Source of the DNA: Taenia hydatigena
Lineage: Eukaryota > Platyhelminthes > Cestoda > Cyclophyllidea > Taeniidae
Assembly (NCBI GenBank): GCA_036345935.2
Contig: JADWOT020000004.1
Location: 5,614,168 to 5,678,167 of the forward strand
Reading direction: 5' to 3'
Length of the DNA stretch: 64,000 bases
Both the position numbers and the translations under genes were made by a program. Shown here piece by piece: positions 13,301 through 28,300 of this stretch; within the stretch, counting starts at the first letter, position 1; each line of letters starts with the position of its first letter. The notes under the pieces are model-generated. The model did no database searches. It saw only the letters and a list, made by a program, of their open reading frames with translations, and was not told the origin of the DNA.

Positions 13301-16300
13301 CAGGGCGGAAAAGTGGACAAGGAGGGCTCAACAGAAGAAGGAGGCCATGTAGTGATTTGGTATTGAATCTGCTATTAATTATACAAACACTTCAGACACC
13401 ATCGTTTGTATTTCTGTCTCGACAGCCGAAAGGTTAGGTCTACAGTCTGCCGGTCCCTGTATACGTCTAGTACTAAATTTTAATTCATACCCAAATGGCT
13501 TTACGACCTCTTGGAAAACTCACGGGAAAAAGTTAAACTCTTCCAAAGCCAACGCTCCAACTTTTGGAAGTATAGGTTGTGAATTGGATCTCGATTTGCT
13601 ACCCAAATAAGGAAAGAATGAAACAACTTCGAAGATCATATCTTTAAAATGAATTTTTTTCTTTGGCTTAAAATGAATGGATACGAAATTTTAGAGCATC
13701 ACCTAGAATGTGAACTTCATTTGGTGTTCAATTTTAGGGGCATTAAATGACCCAATAACCTTTTTTTCCAGTGAAAAATCTTCTCAGAGAAATCACATTT
13801 TCCATTTCATCCACTTCTACCATAAACACAAACTGCAGATTTATTTTTGGGGTTCAAATAAAATCCAAGACGCACAGCATTCTAAATCAAACCGTCATAA
13901 AACGCAAGCTATTACCTTTTCAGCCAGAACTCGGGATGCTTTTAAATGTAACTAATTCTTCTCCTATTTTCATTTTGTTTTTTTAAAAGTAGAAATTACA
14001 GACTTCCGAACTAAAACACGATGGAAATAAGACCATCAAAAGTTAGCTTCCTTAGCGCCGAACTTGGATAAATATTTTAGGCACTTTTGACGATATCACG
14101 ATTTTCACATTTTCAGGATGAAAAAAGTGGTTCAACCCAAGTAAGATATATGCGAGCACAATTCTGGATACAGACAAGCATTGCAGATGGCAGAAGCAGT
14201 ATCCGTAGCAGACAGCTGCAGTAGGGTAGTTGTGACAAACATAAAAGCGCATTGCTCACGCAAAGTACATCATCCCCTTCCACCTCCACCTTCTCTTTCG
14301 CTATTTCCTCCCTCTTCTCTTCACCTCACCTCATGCAATGCAGCGGGCTAGCGATAGCGTAGATACGGGCGTGTCGAAAAGTACACTACCGTTCGCCCTG
14401 TGGGGTCATCGCATCATCAACACGCCAACCCGTTCATGACTGTTGCAAAGGTGGCAGGTTGTGGAGGCATGAAAGCTTCCTTCCCCATCACGGTGGTAGA
14501 TAAAACTGACTACTGGGTAGTGGCTGACATCTTTTCCTTTGGGTGTCATGTACGACCCAACTTTCTTACCAAAAAAAGTACTTTTTGCTGCCTAGGTGAC
14601 AGCTGTCAGCCAGGCTTGGAACAGGAGAGGTAAATCAAGTAATTTTGAATAACCTAATTTTTGTATTTTTTTGTAAAAAAATAGATGATCATGAGGCCAA
14701 ATCTTACAAGGCAATGAAATTGCACATCTTCACTTTTAAGTGGCTGGCCAACTAACCAATGGAAAACGAGGACGAAGGGATCGTCAATTCACACAATTGT
14801 TTGGAATTCTCGAAGTGAAAAATAATTGCATATCTTAAAAAAAGTAGCATTGAAATCCCACAAATATAAATAACTATTCGCCCATAGGTTTTACAGTGCT
14901 AGTCTAGAACTTACAAAACTAGTCAGCCAGTCTTGGAGTTCCTGATGGAATAGATAGGTAAAGATTGTGTAATTTAAGGGGATAAACAATGAAAACAGGG
15001 CAAATATTTAATAAATGAACATTTTTAACCATTGATTTTGAACCCACGGCCATAGACGTGTTAGGAATTGTGATTTGATACAAGGGCCGATAGGAGATTT
15101 GTGCGATCGTTACTGGTGTAGCATGACAAAATCAACCAGCAGAGCACAGCTTTAAGACTAGAGAATATGAGGTATGTTAACGCTTCTTGATCAAACAATC
15201 TGCTTGCATCAGGCGATCCAGTGCAACCAGTTGTAATAAAATGGTTAGGAACGCATGTCACATATATGTGAGGCCGGTGGCGAACGTGTTATGAGGGCCT
15301 TAGTGTATTTTACAAAGTCTAGTCCATGCCATGTCTCTTCAAAATACGAGGCGAGGTGTAGTGATTACCCTTTTTTCCACCTAAGAGTGAAACAGTATCC
15401 CCTCTGAACACCCTCCTCCATTTATTACCTATCCTATCCCTCTCACTTACACCAGTGTCGGCATCGCCATCTGCTTCATCGGCGAAAGCAATTCAGGTCC
15501 ATTGGAGGCGCATAGTGCAAAGCTATTCACAATAAGTCTTTGCTCTATTTTATTTATTTCACCGATTGCGCCTTTTTGCTAGTATTCTTCCTATCAATCT
15601 TGAGTTGCTGCCACCTTATGTTTGTAAATAAGAAGCGAAGTCCTTTTAGTCACCAAGTAAACAGTGCCCCATTTGGCAATCTGGCTCCCATTTGGCAGTG
15701 ATTAATTCAACTTCAATAAACTGATCCCGTCATTCGAAGGCTGCCAGTGGCAATTTTGAAGAACTTTGGATAAGTTGAGCCCAGTGTTTACTTTTCGCGA
15801 AATTAAGCCAGTCTTTGTGAAGGGGTAAACAAACCCTTCAAAATGGTCTCATGATAAAATTGTGCCGTCTTTAGCGGTTAAATAAATAAACAGTTTAATT
15901 TGAACTTGCACACAGAAAGCTTGACAATAAATCAATGAGGGTGTCACCTTTGATCATTGAGTTCCATTTCTGCCTCTCAAGAAAATTATAAGAGAAGACC
16001 AACTCAGGGCCACACTGAGGTCATTGTTCACATCTTGGTGAACATTCACAATCAGGAGTACAAAGAAAGACCAATCCTCACAGCCGTGGGGTTTCCCTGT
16101 CCCAACAGCGACATTAATGACTTTTCCTTCCAATCTAACTCGTCACTGGTCATCGGCCAAGCGCGATGTGCAGATTAAGATGAAAGTGTAGTGGAAGTCT
16201 CGAAGTCACCAGCGCATACGCTTAGTGATTCAGCCCTCGTCTGGGCAAATGCCATTACCTTCCCTCTGCACGGCCTGAGTAATCGGTTACCTCAATGACC

Positions 16301-19300
16301 AAATTAGAAGAAAGACAAAACAAAATTGCGTGGTAGAAAGCTTGCGATAATGGCTGAATATCATGTTCCTTGCGTGATGCAAGAATTGTCTTTCATCGTG
16401 ATTTCACTTCCCTCTCTCTCTATTGCTATTGATAGGAAATGGTCCTTTTCCTGCTCATATTTGACATCGGCCAAATTAAAACTAGCATCAGTACCGACTC
16501 AATGATATTTATATTTTTTTACTGATTTGATGATCCAGATCTCGCTTGACACGACCCCTATTAGCAGTAAATAACTGATGGGGAAGACGACACCAGTCTT
16601 TGAGTCAGTAAAATCCATTTCTGAATTGAGAAGAAAGGCTTTTAACGGTTAACAAAAAAGGACAAAGTCCCATCATTGACACCGCTTTGAGAGCCCGTGC
16701 ATAGCAGATCTGATCGTTATGCATCTATGCTGTCAGACTTAATGATCCCATTTTTCATTAATGAGACGGCTTAACGGCGCCATTACACGCTCCAATTTGA
16801 CAGTAAAAATGTCTTTGAGAATAAAATTTTTAGAGCCTTTAGTGGGATATTCCTTCCCTGTCCTCTTTCTTGTACCTATTAATTTGTTGCCACTCGCTTG
16901 CAAAGACCAAGTGAAGGCCTAACTGATGCCATCAAATACATGATCCTACTGGAATTTCACAAATAATAGCAAGTAAAATGTCATCGAAAATTCTTTCTTT
17001 TCGAAACGAATTCCAAGTGTACGTTCTGGTGATCCAGTAACCATGGATTTTATGAATATTTCGCCCGTCGACAAGCACACGAAAAACTGCGTGAAAGAAA
17101 GACGATGTCTGGTAAAAACGAGGGATCTTAGAACACTGTCAAACTAAAAAAAAAACTTATTTTTGACCATGACAGGCAGCCGACAAAAGTACAAAGGGAA
17201 AGTAATATTCCAGAGTAGGAAGAAAAATATTATTTAGTGTGGTTCAAATGCTTTCGAAATGGGATTAACACATAGAATGAGTTTGATTACCGACTCAAAC
17301 CCATTCTCCCAAGAGAAGGTGAATTTTGGGAAATGACATTGAAATTTATACAAAGTGCACCGCCTCTAGTGCCGACGATTCCTTACATTATCCTCATTCC
17401 CCACTGGCATCGTTGTTGTTGCAACAGCTAGGCCAGAGACGTCTCTAATAGGACAAGGGACACTAAGTGCGACGATAGGAGCGAGTCCATTGTTATATGG
17501 CAATGTAACGTTCGTTTTAAGTGTACTAGACTATCAGGCTGGTTCCACGCATGTTAATAACCTTCCCGACCTTGTTTACTTTCAGATTCGGCTGCTCCAT
17601 CACGCCTCCAAAAAGCAACGGCCAATAGGCTGGAGTAAATATACGGGGGAAGGAAGGGGAGGGAAGTACAGCGGTCACAAAATTCCCCCCCTCGTCCCCT
17701 TTGCATTTCCCCTCCCCCTCCTTCCTCCCACCCCCAAAGGAATGGGATGAAGATTAAACAAATTAGATTTAATTGGTAAAATTGCTATTTTTGTCATAGG
17801 ATTAACTTTTGTGCCAAGCGCCCTGTGAATATCGGACCAACTGACAAACTTATAAATGAGGAGATTTTCAACAACATTCACACGTGCACACGCCCTAATA
17901 GGATAGTCTTTTGCTTCACATCATGTGATTCATGTACACCACCAAGGAGGTAGCGTGAGAAGAAAAAAAAACACTTTTGTAACCCTAGTTTTTTTTTTTT
18001 AAGTTGCCTGTGAAACCCCATACTCATGGTTGGAAGTGAAGGGGTGTGGCAATATTGCAGACTTCTAAGCTCCATTTCAAGTGTAAGCCTCCTTCAAATT
18101 GTTTCATACTGTAATAAAAGATATTTGGATCTCGAGGAGATCGAGTTCTCTAACTCAAAAATCTGGCGTGATAAAGTGCGCAATGTTTTTCTGCTCCAGG
18201 AGGTAAGAAATTACGCAGGTATGTAGGATTAGCATGTTAAAATGGTGAAGGAAGCACTGTAAACAGCGGCATGTTGTAAATAAATGAACAGCATGTCAAT
18301 GAGTTGTTTCATTATACAGATGTCATATGCTATATGTGTCTTTACTTTGAATGTTTCGTGTCTTAGACATAAAGTATTCGATCCTCTTCAATAGGTGAAC
18401 TCACAATCACAGACATTTCTCACAGAATCTTCATATTCACCTTCTTAGTTTTTGCTAATTAGATTTCAATGCATTTTTCTTAAAGTAGTCTTCTTGAGCC
18501 CACGGGTAGGCAAAAAACTTCGCCTATTTTTAGTAATATGATATGAAGGAAACAATAGCACGACAAGTGGAAAAATCGAATAACAAAGGGTTTTTCGAGG
18601 AAAGGTTGTGACTGGTTAATAAACAATGAGTTGACAGATGGTTGGAGAAAGATTATATTCACTCATGTGTCACGTGATGACCAGCTAAAAATGGCTGAGG
18701 TGGAAAAAAAGGGACTTTCAAAAACCAAAGATGTCGCATTCAAGAAACCAATTTTGGTTCAACGAAACCTCGAAATATACATGGATTAAATTGAGCCTGA
18801 CTCGAACTAGTAAGATAATTGTTTCGTAAACCCCACATTAATAGAAAAGTAGTGGAAAAAAGGGACCGAAGGTAGTTCAAAAAAGAATGGGCAATTGAAT
18901 GAGAAAACACGGATATGGGATCGTAAAAATAACGGTATGGCATGTATCAGAAGGGATACAATCTGAATAATGGAAAGACGACACCCCACAATGCAAGTAA
19001 ATCGAGTACCTTACCTCGGTTATTTCCTCCGAATGCTCAGGAATAACTCCATAGGGAGGTGGGGGCTCTGGCAGATCTTCAAACTGAGCCACCTTCTTAG
19101 GATCCACACCGAGTCCTGTCACGCCACAATTGGCACCCAAAATACTCGGCACGAAAGGGGAGGAGACGGAGGCAGCAGAAGCAGCGGAGGATCTATGTGA
19201 GTCGGTCATTCGGCCAGGACCGAGCAACACCTCACTGGGACGCTTCTGGTGGTAGTGATGCAGCAGTAGCAAAAATACTGGAGTTAGTGGAAGTACTGAG

Positions 19301-22300
19301 GCAGGATACGATATGAGAAAGGGTTAGTGTAAGATATTCTATTGTTACAAGATTATGAATGGTCTACTAGGTCTACCATTGGCTAGTTCCTGCGTCATAT
19401 TTATGCATTATTAAAGTCATGTTAACTTGTAGACAGCAGGGTAAATTACTTTTATAGCCACTGGCTTAGATGTATCACACTTTAATGTAACCAAACTGTA
19501 TGAGTACCGAAGAATTTAGGCGGACATACATGGTGAATTCATTAAAACAAATCCGCCTTTCTGAGGGGCAATCAAGCTAAAATGGGGCTGTTGATCATCT
19601 AAGCCTCCAGAATGACGGTAGCTATTGTTTTCCATCACTGGCAGCGGACACGCGAGTTGGATTGGCTCAATTTAGCTCAATCCGTTAGTTCGTCAAGGTG
19701 CCAGCTGTCAGCAACAGAGCTAGAGAGCGCAATTGCCACATCTGCGTGCCGCAGTGTGTGGTGTGCCCATCAATACACACAATCCAACCCACCAACATCC
19801 ACTCGTTTCTACAAGGGACCTTAAGGGCAGCGCGTTGCGGTGGTGATGGTGACGCTGACACACAGCGCCTCGAGGGCCCACATCTTTGGACGGTCAACAT
19901 CAAGGCTTTTGAATGTAAACATCTTAAGGACAGTTGGGCACATGTCTCTACCTACGTCAGTCCATGATGTTGCAATCTGGTGGTCCCAGGCCACAACCTC
20001 CATGGTTAGACCTATGAACGCACATGCATTCAACGCACAGCACGTATGCATGATCTCGATCCTGGAGACCTGCTTGACGAATGAGCTAATGATGAACTTG
20101 CATGAGGGATGAATCGTTCCGTGAGAACAACAGACACAACAGTTCACGGAAATTTGCACGTACGCACACATACAGTATCAGGACAGGCTACCACCTTCCA
20201 CCAGGATGGAAGAGCTTATTTTAAAACTGCGCTAAAGTCCTGTTTTAAATTACTTTCTCCATCCTCGTGCAGTTTTCTTGATGCTTACGTGATTTGCAGA
20301 GAAGGCAGAATTTTAGAGGAAGAAATGCACGATTCTACAAGTATTTTAAAATCCAACTAACACGCCGTCACCAGATCGGGTTAAAATTTCCTCTTTTAAC
20401 TACTATTCTTGAATAGCAGTCTCCCATGCAATGCCACAATCACTTACTCTCTTATAGGAAAAATTGTAAAGTACTTGCAAAACCTCATTTAACAGAGAGA
20501 ATGGTAGTTACCTAGATCGTAGAGTGTTTCAAAGCATAAATAACAAAATAAATTGAGCATAAACCGGTTACATGATGTTGAGGAACGAACCTAGCAACAG
20601 GGAAAGGCAGTCTTTTATTTTATGTGATCACAATATCCCCTACAAGATTCCTGTTTATAAACCCGTGGACACGTTTAACAACAAGAGATGAGGCTTCCTT
20701 TATTTTTAGCCATGGTGATTCGAAAATCTCTCACAGAACCAGTTGTATCCGATTGTTTGCGAAAGCGGATTTGGTTTTTGTTGGGCTTTTAGTAAACACC
20801 AGAATCTGCCTAGTCTTAGTCGCCTCGCCTTAGTATTATGACTCAGCTAATCGACAGGCGAGGATGCTTCTACTGCTTCTCCTACCTCTAAAATGGCACC
20901 CAAATTAAGGAACCGGCCTATAGCTTTACACAAACCCCTGCTAATTGATATGGTGTTGCCCTTGGCGTATCATTTACCTCGGAAGCTGCGGCGGCAGCAG
21001 CCAACTTCTGTGCCGTGTTCCGATCCAACCGAACAATCACTGATGATCCCAAGGGCGGTCCCTGTTGTCCTTCTTTTTGCATTTTTCGGAAATCTGTGCC
21101 ACTTCCAGCAGTGAGTGTCTTCTGTTCTGTGATACCAACACCAACATCGACAACGCCAACACCGCTAGTGACAGTATCAGCAGCCTTAGAGGCAGCCGCA
21201 GCGGAGGCCGCTGCTGCCACAGCCGCCACCAAAGCGGAAGGCGCAGCAGTAGGTTCGTTACCTCCTTCCTCATTGGCACCACCGCCATTGCCACTACTGC
21301 CTGGCATCTGACTATCGGTGGTTTGTTCGTCCTGGTCCAGAAAAGTGGAACATATGTACTCGGAGATTTGGGAGCTGATCTTGTCTCCGTCATACACTTG
21401 ACTGAGCTCCTTGTTCAGCATTTTTTTGAACTAGAAAAGAAGTGAAAAACAAGAGAGTTAAGTGTTTTCACTCGTTATAGATGCCACTACTTTGAAGGAA
21501 ATCTTGAACCCAACTGTTTGATGATTGTGCCTACATTGAGTATTTCCGTCTGGTCAGAGAAGGCTTTCGACAGCGCATGAATAGTCAAATTTTGAATCAC
21601 ATAGAACACATGTCGTACATTTTATCAATATAATAGTAGCTAGTCGACTCTTCCTCCCAAAAAAGGATTCATCTATTCTCATGCGTCTCGTATCTTCGGG
21701 GAGGCCTTGAACATTGCACCAAATCACTCCGGCAGTTGGGACTCAAATACCGACGATTTAAGGACAAGTTCATAGATCCATTTTATTCCCATGGCGATCA
21801 TCATCACTCCACAAATAATAGTACGTGAGATCAGAAATACAGAAAATATTGATGATGCCAAAATTGAGCGTACTTTTGTCCCTCCTCGCCCGCCCTCTGC
21901 TTCAAAAGTGCACATCAACTCCGATCCTTTTATGTATTTTGCGTCCATAAACCCACAATTTGGAGGCGAGTAGCAGGAGCAACTACGACAGAGCATCATG
22001 TGACATTCTTTGAAAAGGGTACATTTTTTCCCCTTTCTTGCATTTCTGTGGTTTAATTAAAAGTACAGTAGAAGAACAAAGACAAATACAAAGGCGGCCA
22101 CGATATTGTCATAATAGCATCTGATTGTACTATTGTTCTGACCGAAATCACAGTTCTTTTCCTACTCTCTTTAGTCCTCGTCATCACTTCCCCGTTTTTG
22201 CAATTATCGTTGGTCAGAAAGAGAGCAATTTCAGCTCTCTGGCTCGGTAATCATGCTAGATTCATCAGTTGCGCATCCACTGAGGGGTGGCAACCAAGAT

Positions 22301-25300
22301 AAGATGGATTTGCTTTGAGATATGCATCACGTCTTCTAGAGAGGACAGGAGAAGGATTGTAGGCTAAATTATTCAAGTAGGACCTGGTGCAACACGATCT
22401 CTTGACGCCTAATGAATATGTTCCGCGATGAGTTGCCAAGTGGAGGTCATCCATTGTACTATTGAAACATCTGCAAACTTCAAACTTTTTCATCAAATTA
22501 CCAAAGGCGTGATTTGAAAGACATGAATTAGTACTAATTCGAGTGAAACTTCTTCTTTTACCCAACTTGGCAATCGACGCGAGTGTTGTACTCTGAAAAC
22601 TGACTAATTGAAAGACCAACTACGTCATGAAGATCTGTAATTCATGTTATGCTTTCAGAATTGTCAGCTAGAGTTTGTTGTACTGTAAATAGGAGATTAG
22701 CTGTTGAGTGGTCAAAAATATTTCAAAATTTACCATGGTTCTTAACTCGCAAGTAATTCCATCTAATCAGGAAGTCATCTCCTTTTCAGTGAACAGGAAA
22801 AAGCTATGACACTTCATGGAAGTCCAACTTCGATAGGTTCGTAGACTACCTTCAGCTTTCAGTGATACCAGTGGGACATTTCTACTTGAGTTCTGGTATC
22901 ACAACCGCATAAAATGTGTTTTCTATCAGTCTACAATCCTCCTTTTACATCAGACTGCACCGCTAATAGGGTATTTGAGTGTAGAACAGTAAGGTGGACG
23001 TAAAACGCTCCTTCACCAGGTTGTACTTGTATCATGCTACTTAACCTTGGTAATAAATATCGTTTGAAGGATAAGATGACTGATTTTCTAGCATGAAATC
23101 CCTGACACACTCAAGATGCACGAATGAAATAGGAACCAGATTTGTTGGACATTCGAAATTCTTGGACCCCATCAAACACTTTTTGAGCCATTTAAACTCA
23201 TAAATAAGTAAAATATTAATACTTTCATTTACTAACTAAGCGAAAATGTAGAATTTCACTTCAAAGTGATTAATACCTCGACCTACTCACGAATGAAAAG
23301 TGAGTTGGTAGTTGGCAATCTCCAGTGTCCATTGTCCGAGATCTTTATCACTTCTTTTTAAAGAGGATGAGATGAAACTATCTATCAACCATCTTTCGTC
23401 CATTCAATTCGAAAGTCGAGCCGAGAGTTATAGCACAGCATCTCTAATCTTGAATCGGTCAAAAAGGCGACCCAGGTGCATTACCTACAGGCACTCGACA
23501 AATGCAAAAGCTTATAGTCCCTCAACCTAAGAAAAAAGTCGCGTACTACGACAGCAAAGAGATACGCAGAAAGGAGGTGAGGACAAAGACATTACCAAAA
23601 CGTCAAGACAAACGGTAACGGAGAGGCTCCTTTCCACGTCAATTTCGATTCAAGTGACAGAAGTTGCGATTTACGAGGGAGAACAACAGATGGTACTTTT
23701 AGCGTAGTAAATGATAAGGCTAAACAAGTCAACTTGAGGGTAAATAGTTTTTTTTCCTACAAAAAAAGGTAAATTTGCACAACCTCATGTTTTTTTACGT
23801 AGTCACCATACTTTGGAATGACGTTACCATCACTTTTTTCGCATCTAGTGATAAATATTTAGCACGCATTATCTCGGACTTGATTCCCTGTGATACTGTA
23901 GCATTCCGAGACTTCGCTAGAGGCGAACGACGACATAGTATCCAGGGCTTGACGGCTACTGGCATGGCTCAGAGTCCACGGAGGTACATTGGCGGGGCTC
24001 CCCAGTGGCCCGCCACCAAAATCGAAATTTCAACCAACAACTAAAGTATTGCATTACCACACAATCACTAATAACTTTGGGCGACTTTAATTAGACACTT
24101 TTGTTTAGAATGCCTAGAAAGTTCACAGCAGATTTTATCCAGCAATTAATTGGAAAACAGGCTTTTCATAATATCCAGGGTAAGTTTTGTTCAGGAAAAA
24201 AGAATGCAATGCTCTAACAATGCCTTATTTTCGATACAAGGAGGCAATTTTTGGCAACCAAATACTAGAGACGAGAGGGGTAGTGGAATTGTACTTTAGT
24301 ATTCACAATAACTTCTTTTTAATGAAAAACAAAGGAATTAGGACACGATATCTTGCAGACAAATAAACGCCACCCAGTAGGAGGGGTTGAGTAGACAGTT
24401 TTAACCAACTAACAATCATAAAAATTAATAGACTGTTTGTCAAATCAACCGTCCCCATAGACGGTAGCTTGAAGCTCGAGTGTGGATGCTTACTAAAGGG
24501 AGGAAAATAAAGTACTCAAAATTTTCAAAAACTTCCTTTTTAGATGGCATCTTGATCGCCTCATAAGTCATAAATGTCAATTGTCACGTTGGTAAATTCA
24601 CGTGTGTGCGCAATTTAAATGCATTACAAAGTGTCAGTTCTCGGCGAAGAAGAACAAGACAAAATGAACTATTTTCCTTCCAAAACAATGAGATGACAGT
24701 TCCTGTTAATAGAGTTAAACAGGAAGAACTGTGCCTACTACTCTACTTGGCTGTTTAACCCTTTGTTTTGGTTTCGCGGGTACCAAAGATGCCGCCTTTA
24801 TATTTCGTCTAGATGGAATAGCCTTCGAGTCATAACAGATAGCCATCCGGCTCTTCTATACTTCGTCAATGTATATTCTGCTCTGGTATTATGGCTTCTT
24901 TCGGCTTCAGGAAAGACTCGGGCGCTACATTGCTACACCACTTTACAAAGTTACTTCAGAAAGCTCCTTAAAATTGTTTGTTGATTGAAATAATCACTAA
25001 TGAGGATGCGCAATCTTGGCATAAGGTGATACCAGCTTGCTGCGAATTTCATTTTTACAAAAAGTCTTGTCGTTAGAAGCATAAAAACCTGGTCACCTAC
25101 ATTTCACCTTCTCTGTTACTTTTGAACTGGCTCTCTTGTAATGTATGATGATGTCTAATCCCCAGAAAAGTTAATAATAATTAATAAATACGAGAAAAAT
25201 ACAAAGGGTGAGGTAGAGCAGCACCTCCTCTCCATTCTAAATCACAATCCTCCACTTGTAAGTTTCTCAGCAGTGTGAACAGGTATATGGGTTTCTTTAG

Positions 25301-28300
25301 ACGGATCCACTAGTCGTCGAGGTGCGTCGTATCAAGTAGCTGGATGTCAGTCGCATCCAACTACCCTTCCATACTCAGTTCACCACGCACAAAGAAGACG
25401 TGACCTCTACAACAGACTTAGAAATGTTGAATGGGGTAGTGAGTGGATCATTTGGAGAGAAGTCATTCCTTGTCACGAGTCAGTCGGTAAATAATTTAAG
25501 GACGGTGGATTGATGGAAGCATAATCAGTTTGTTTAATAGTGAATGGTCCTCTTGACACTTCAACATCAAATCAAATTAACCAATAGCAGCAGAGAGTTG
25601 TCACTGATCAAGAAAGGGAAGTCTTCCTGAGTGTGACGCACCCACATTCTTATACCACCTACAATTCCTTCTCTAACTTCGATGAAGCAAACTTGGAGAA
25701 AAGCCTCTACAGCTTTAGAGTCAAGGAAAATACAATTCGAATAACAGACAAGCTCGATTTAAGTCCATCGTTAGGTGCTACCGGTATTTTATACTATGAA
25801 GGCTTGAAACAGTGTGAAAGCAACACCGAGGACTACAAAATACTACCGGTAGCCTGATACAAACCTACCTAGTGGCTGGTAATGCGTGCAAGTGGATGTA
25901 GCCATTTGCATCGAAAATCGCATACACTTTTGGTTATCCGATATTATCGAGATTCTCATGCAAGATAAAGAAAACTGAACAGGAGGAGTTGACCATTTGG
26001 AGACAGTTTAAAGTAGCTTAAAATTTAAAAAATAAATCCTTCCTAGAACTTATTCATAACTTCACCATCAAAGGAACCAGATGGGAAGACACTTCTTTTG
26101 GATTATTTTTCCTTAAAAGTGATAAGAAGTAGCTACGGAAGCCAACACTTCTAAAAATAGACAAAGTTCAAAATGCCAGCTGGTCTTAATAAATTTGACA
26201 ATGACAAAGTAGTGCTACCATTAAAAAAGAAACAAATAATTCGAGTTTGACTTCCCCACAAATGCACGGAACATTTGTTTAAAAATTCTTAAGATATCTA
26301 AAAAGTCGACTTCAGGAATTGTACAGTACGAGCAAGGAATGGAGAAGATCAATTAAATTAAGTGCCCTTTTTTCCATCCAAAGAATAAAGAATCATTCTT
26401 GAGGTAAAAAAAAAAGACTTCAAAGAAATGTTGAATTGATAGAGGCCTAGTGAAGCGCAACCCCTAGAACCAGTAGTGACAGCAACAGTAGCAGTAGCAG
26501 CAGCGGTGGCGGTGGTGGTGGTGGTGGTAGTAGCAGCAGTAGCTAGGTATTGATGCAGAAATAAGCTGCCAGTGTACGGGTCCAGGCCTACGTGCTTGAG
26601 TGGATGCCTGCGCGTCCATCCACAAATCACTTTTCTCTCGGCCAAAACGCCGCACCGCCATTGGCTGGCAAGGCCGAGGCATCGCGCGTGCACAGGCACC
26701 GTGAAGAGGAGGGAATGCGAGAGAGAGAGAGGTAGGTGGATAGGGCAAATAGATAAGCAGATAGGTAGGTGGATAGGCAGATAAGTAAGTAGATTGATGA
26801 GTAGAAAGATAGATAGGCATATGCATGTGCCAGGGATGAAAAGGAAAGGCGAATTACAAGTCTCCATTTCATTTTTCCACCACATTGACAGCTTGGTAAT
26901 CATAAATGGAACCGACTACATTATCATTTGAAGTCCTCATCTCATCCCTGCATTAGCATATCCAGGGATAGGGATAAAGATTCCAGTTACCTTCTTTAAT
27001 GGTATCCCAGACAGTTTTTGGGGGATTAGGAACTCTTGGAAAGTTGCTCCTAAAGAGTCACAGTTTAACATAATCGTCTAGTCGGGAGTAATGAATCATT
27101 CTAATACAAGCAAAATTCATTTTCTCGGTTCTAAGTGAACTAGAAAGCAAAGCTCTGATTTCTGATGATTTACGACGGAGCCTCGAAGAGTTTGAATGCA
27201 ATCACTAAAGACCACGTCGATCCAGCCTTCACTCATAAATGGGCATGACATTTTGGCGTTTAAAGCAAAATTTCAAAACACTCGAAGATAATTCGTAAAA
27301 TCTACAGTAGCCATCCAAGGGATAATTTGAAACGCATGTTGCCATCCAATGAATTTCCACGACCCTGGAAGTCAAGGGTTGGGAAGCATTTATGTAGCGA
27401 ACAAAAAATGGGAGCTTTAGGAATACACATGCTCGAGTCTTTAATATTACCCGTTTATGAACAAGCAAAGTCGCCTCACGACTCTACACCATTTTTTTTT
27501 GAACATTTTCTGCGTAAAAAATGCCATTTGAAATTTGAGGAGCACTAACCTTACTGGAGGCCATATCACTGACAGATCGATGGGTCTGAATGCTCTCTAG
27601 CCGTTCCAGGCACCATTCTAGTTCCTCCAGGGTCTCCACAGCCAGACTGTTGGGAGGATCGTCTGCAATTGCAAGAGGGCAAAAACTTTCAACCAATCAG
27701 TAGTGAGGCAGGCCAATGTCCAAGCCAGATGCGTTGACCTCTATCGTGAGGGCACTTCAAAATAAGCTGGTAAATAACTTATTCTCTTGGTGACAGGAAA
27801 CTCAAAGACAGTTGGTCCCAACCTTCAGAAACCTACTTATTAATTCTGTCCCCTGAATAGCTTTTGAAGCAAAAAAAAAAAAAAAAAAACAAGAATGGCG
27901 CTTCCAACGAACTCACCGGGACATGGAATTCGACGTGGCTCTTCAGTGTGAGAGGTCCCGAATCGTGAGCTGAAACGAAGACGCGGAGAAGGAGAATTAA
28001 AAATAGACCAAAGCCAGAGACGTGCCAGTTTTTAAGGTCACGCGGGTCATGAATTTTGGTCATCCACTTCTCCAACCACCGCCATCATAACGCAAAAACA
28101 GGTATAGCCACATCACCGCATCAGTCTCTCCGCTTTTCTATTTCTATGCTAGCGCAAAGACTTTCTTGTGGACAAATGACTCACTGCCTTCCACACAGAT
28201 GCACCTTCTTTGTTTAAAAGGCACTTTTTGAAGAAGGAAAGAATTATGCTTTCGGCAGTAGATTAAAGATGAAGTCAAGCTGTAGCGACAAGTGGAAATA

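Larger units (their letters stand above)
12636..19014 (-). other. PDE4: PDE4 intron 7
   Basis: A 6.4-kb intron. It holds a decayed helicase-like fragment (12752-13101, plus strand), a possible retrotransposon tail (13297-13352, plus strand) and poly-T/poly-A runs near 17965-18001. From about 13400 to 19000 I see nothing else that I can name. Confidence 0.92.
21431..27549 (-). other. PDE4: PDE4 intron 5
   Basis: A 6.1-kb intron between the two UCR2 exons. Contains a trinucleotide microsatellite (26481-26543) and a GA/GATA-type tract (26719-26819). Open frames of up to 181 codons over these tracts are low-complexity and not credible genes. This is where super-short PDE4 isoforms would be expected to start, but no convincing first exon is visible. 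Confidence 0.93.

Noticed and set aside
8786..20144. Direct repeats as the two LTRs of one element
   Set aside because: The interval contains genuine PDE4 exons 7-9 and no gag/pol. The repeats lack TG...CA ends and a clear target duplication.
22251..22619. 122-codon minus-strand open frame in intron 5
   Set aside because: No domain, no splice context, and several frames of this length are expected by chance in 64 kb of six frames.
26358..26903. 181-codon minus-strand open frame
   Set aside because: It runs through the trinucleotide and GATA-type microsatellites, giving Tyr/Leu/Pro and Thr/Ala low-complexity peptide. It has no recognisable domain.
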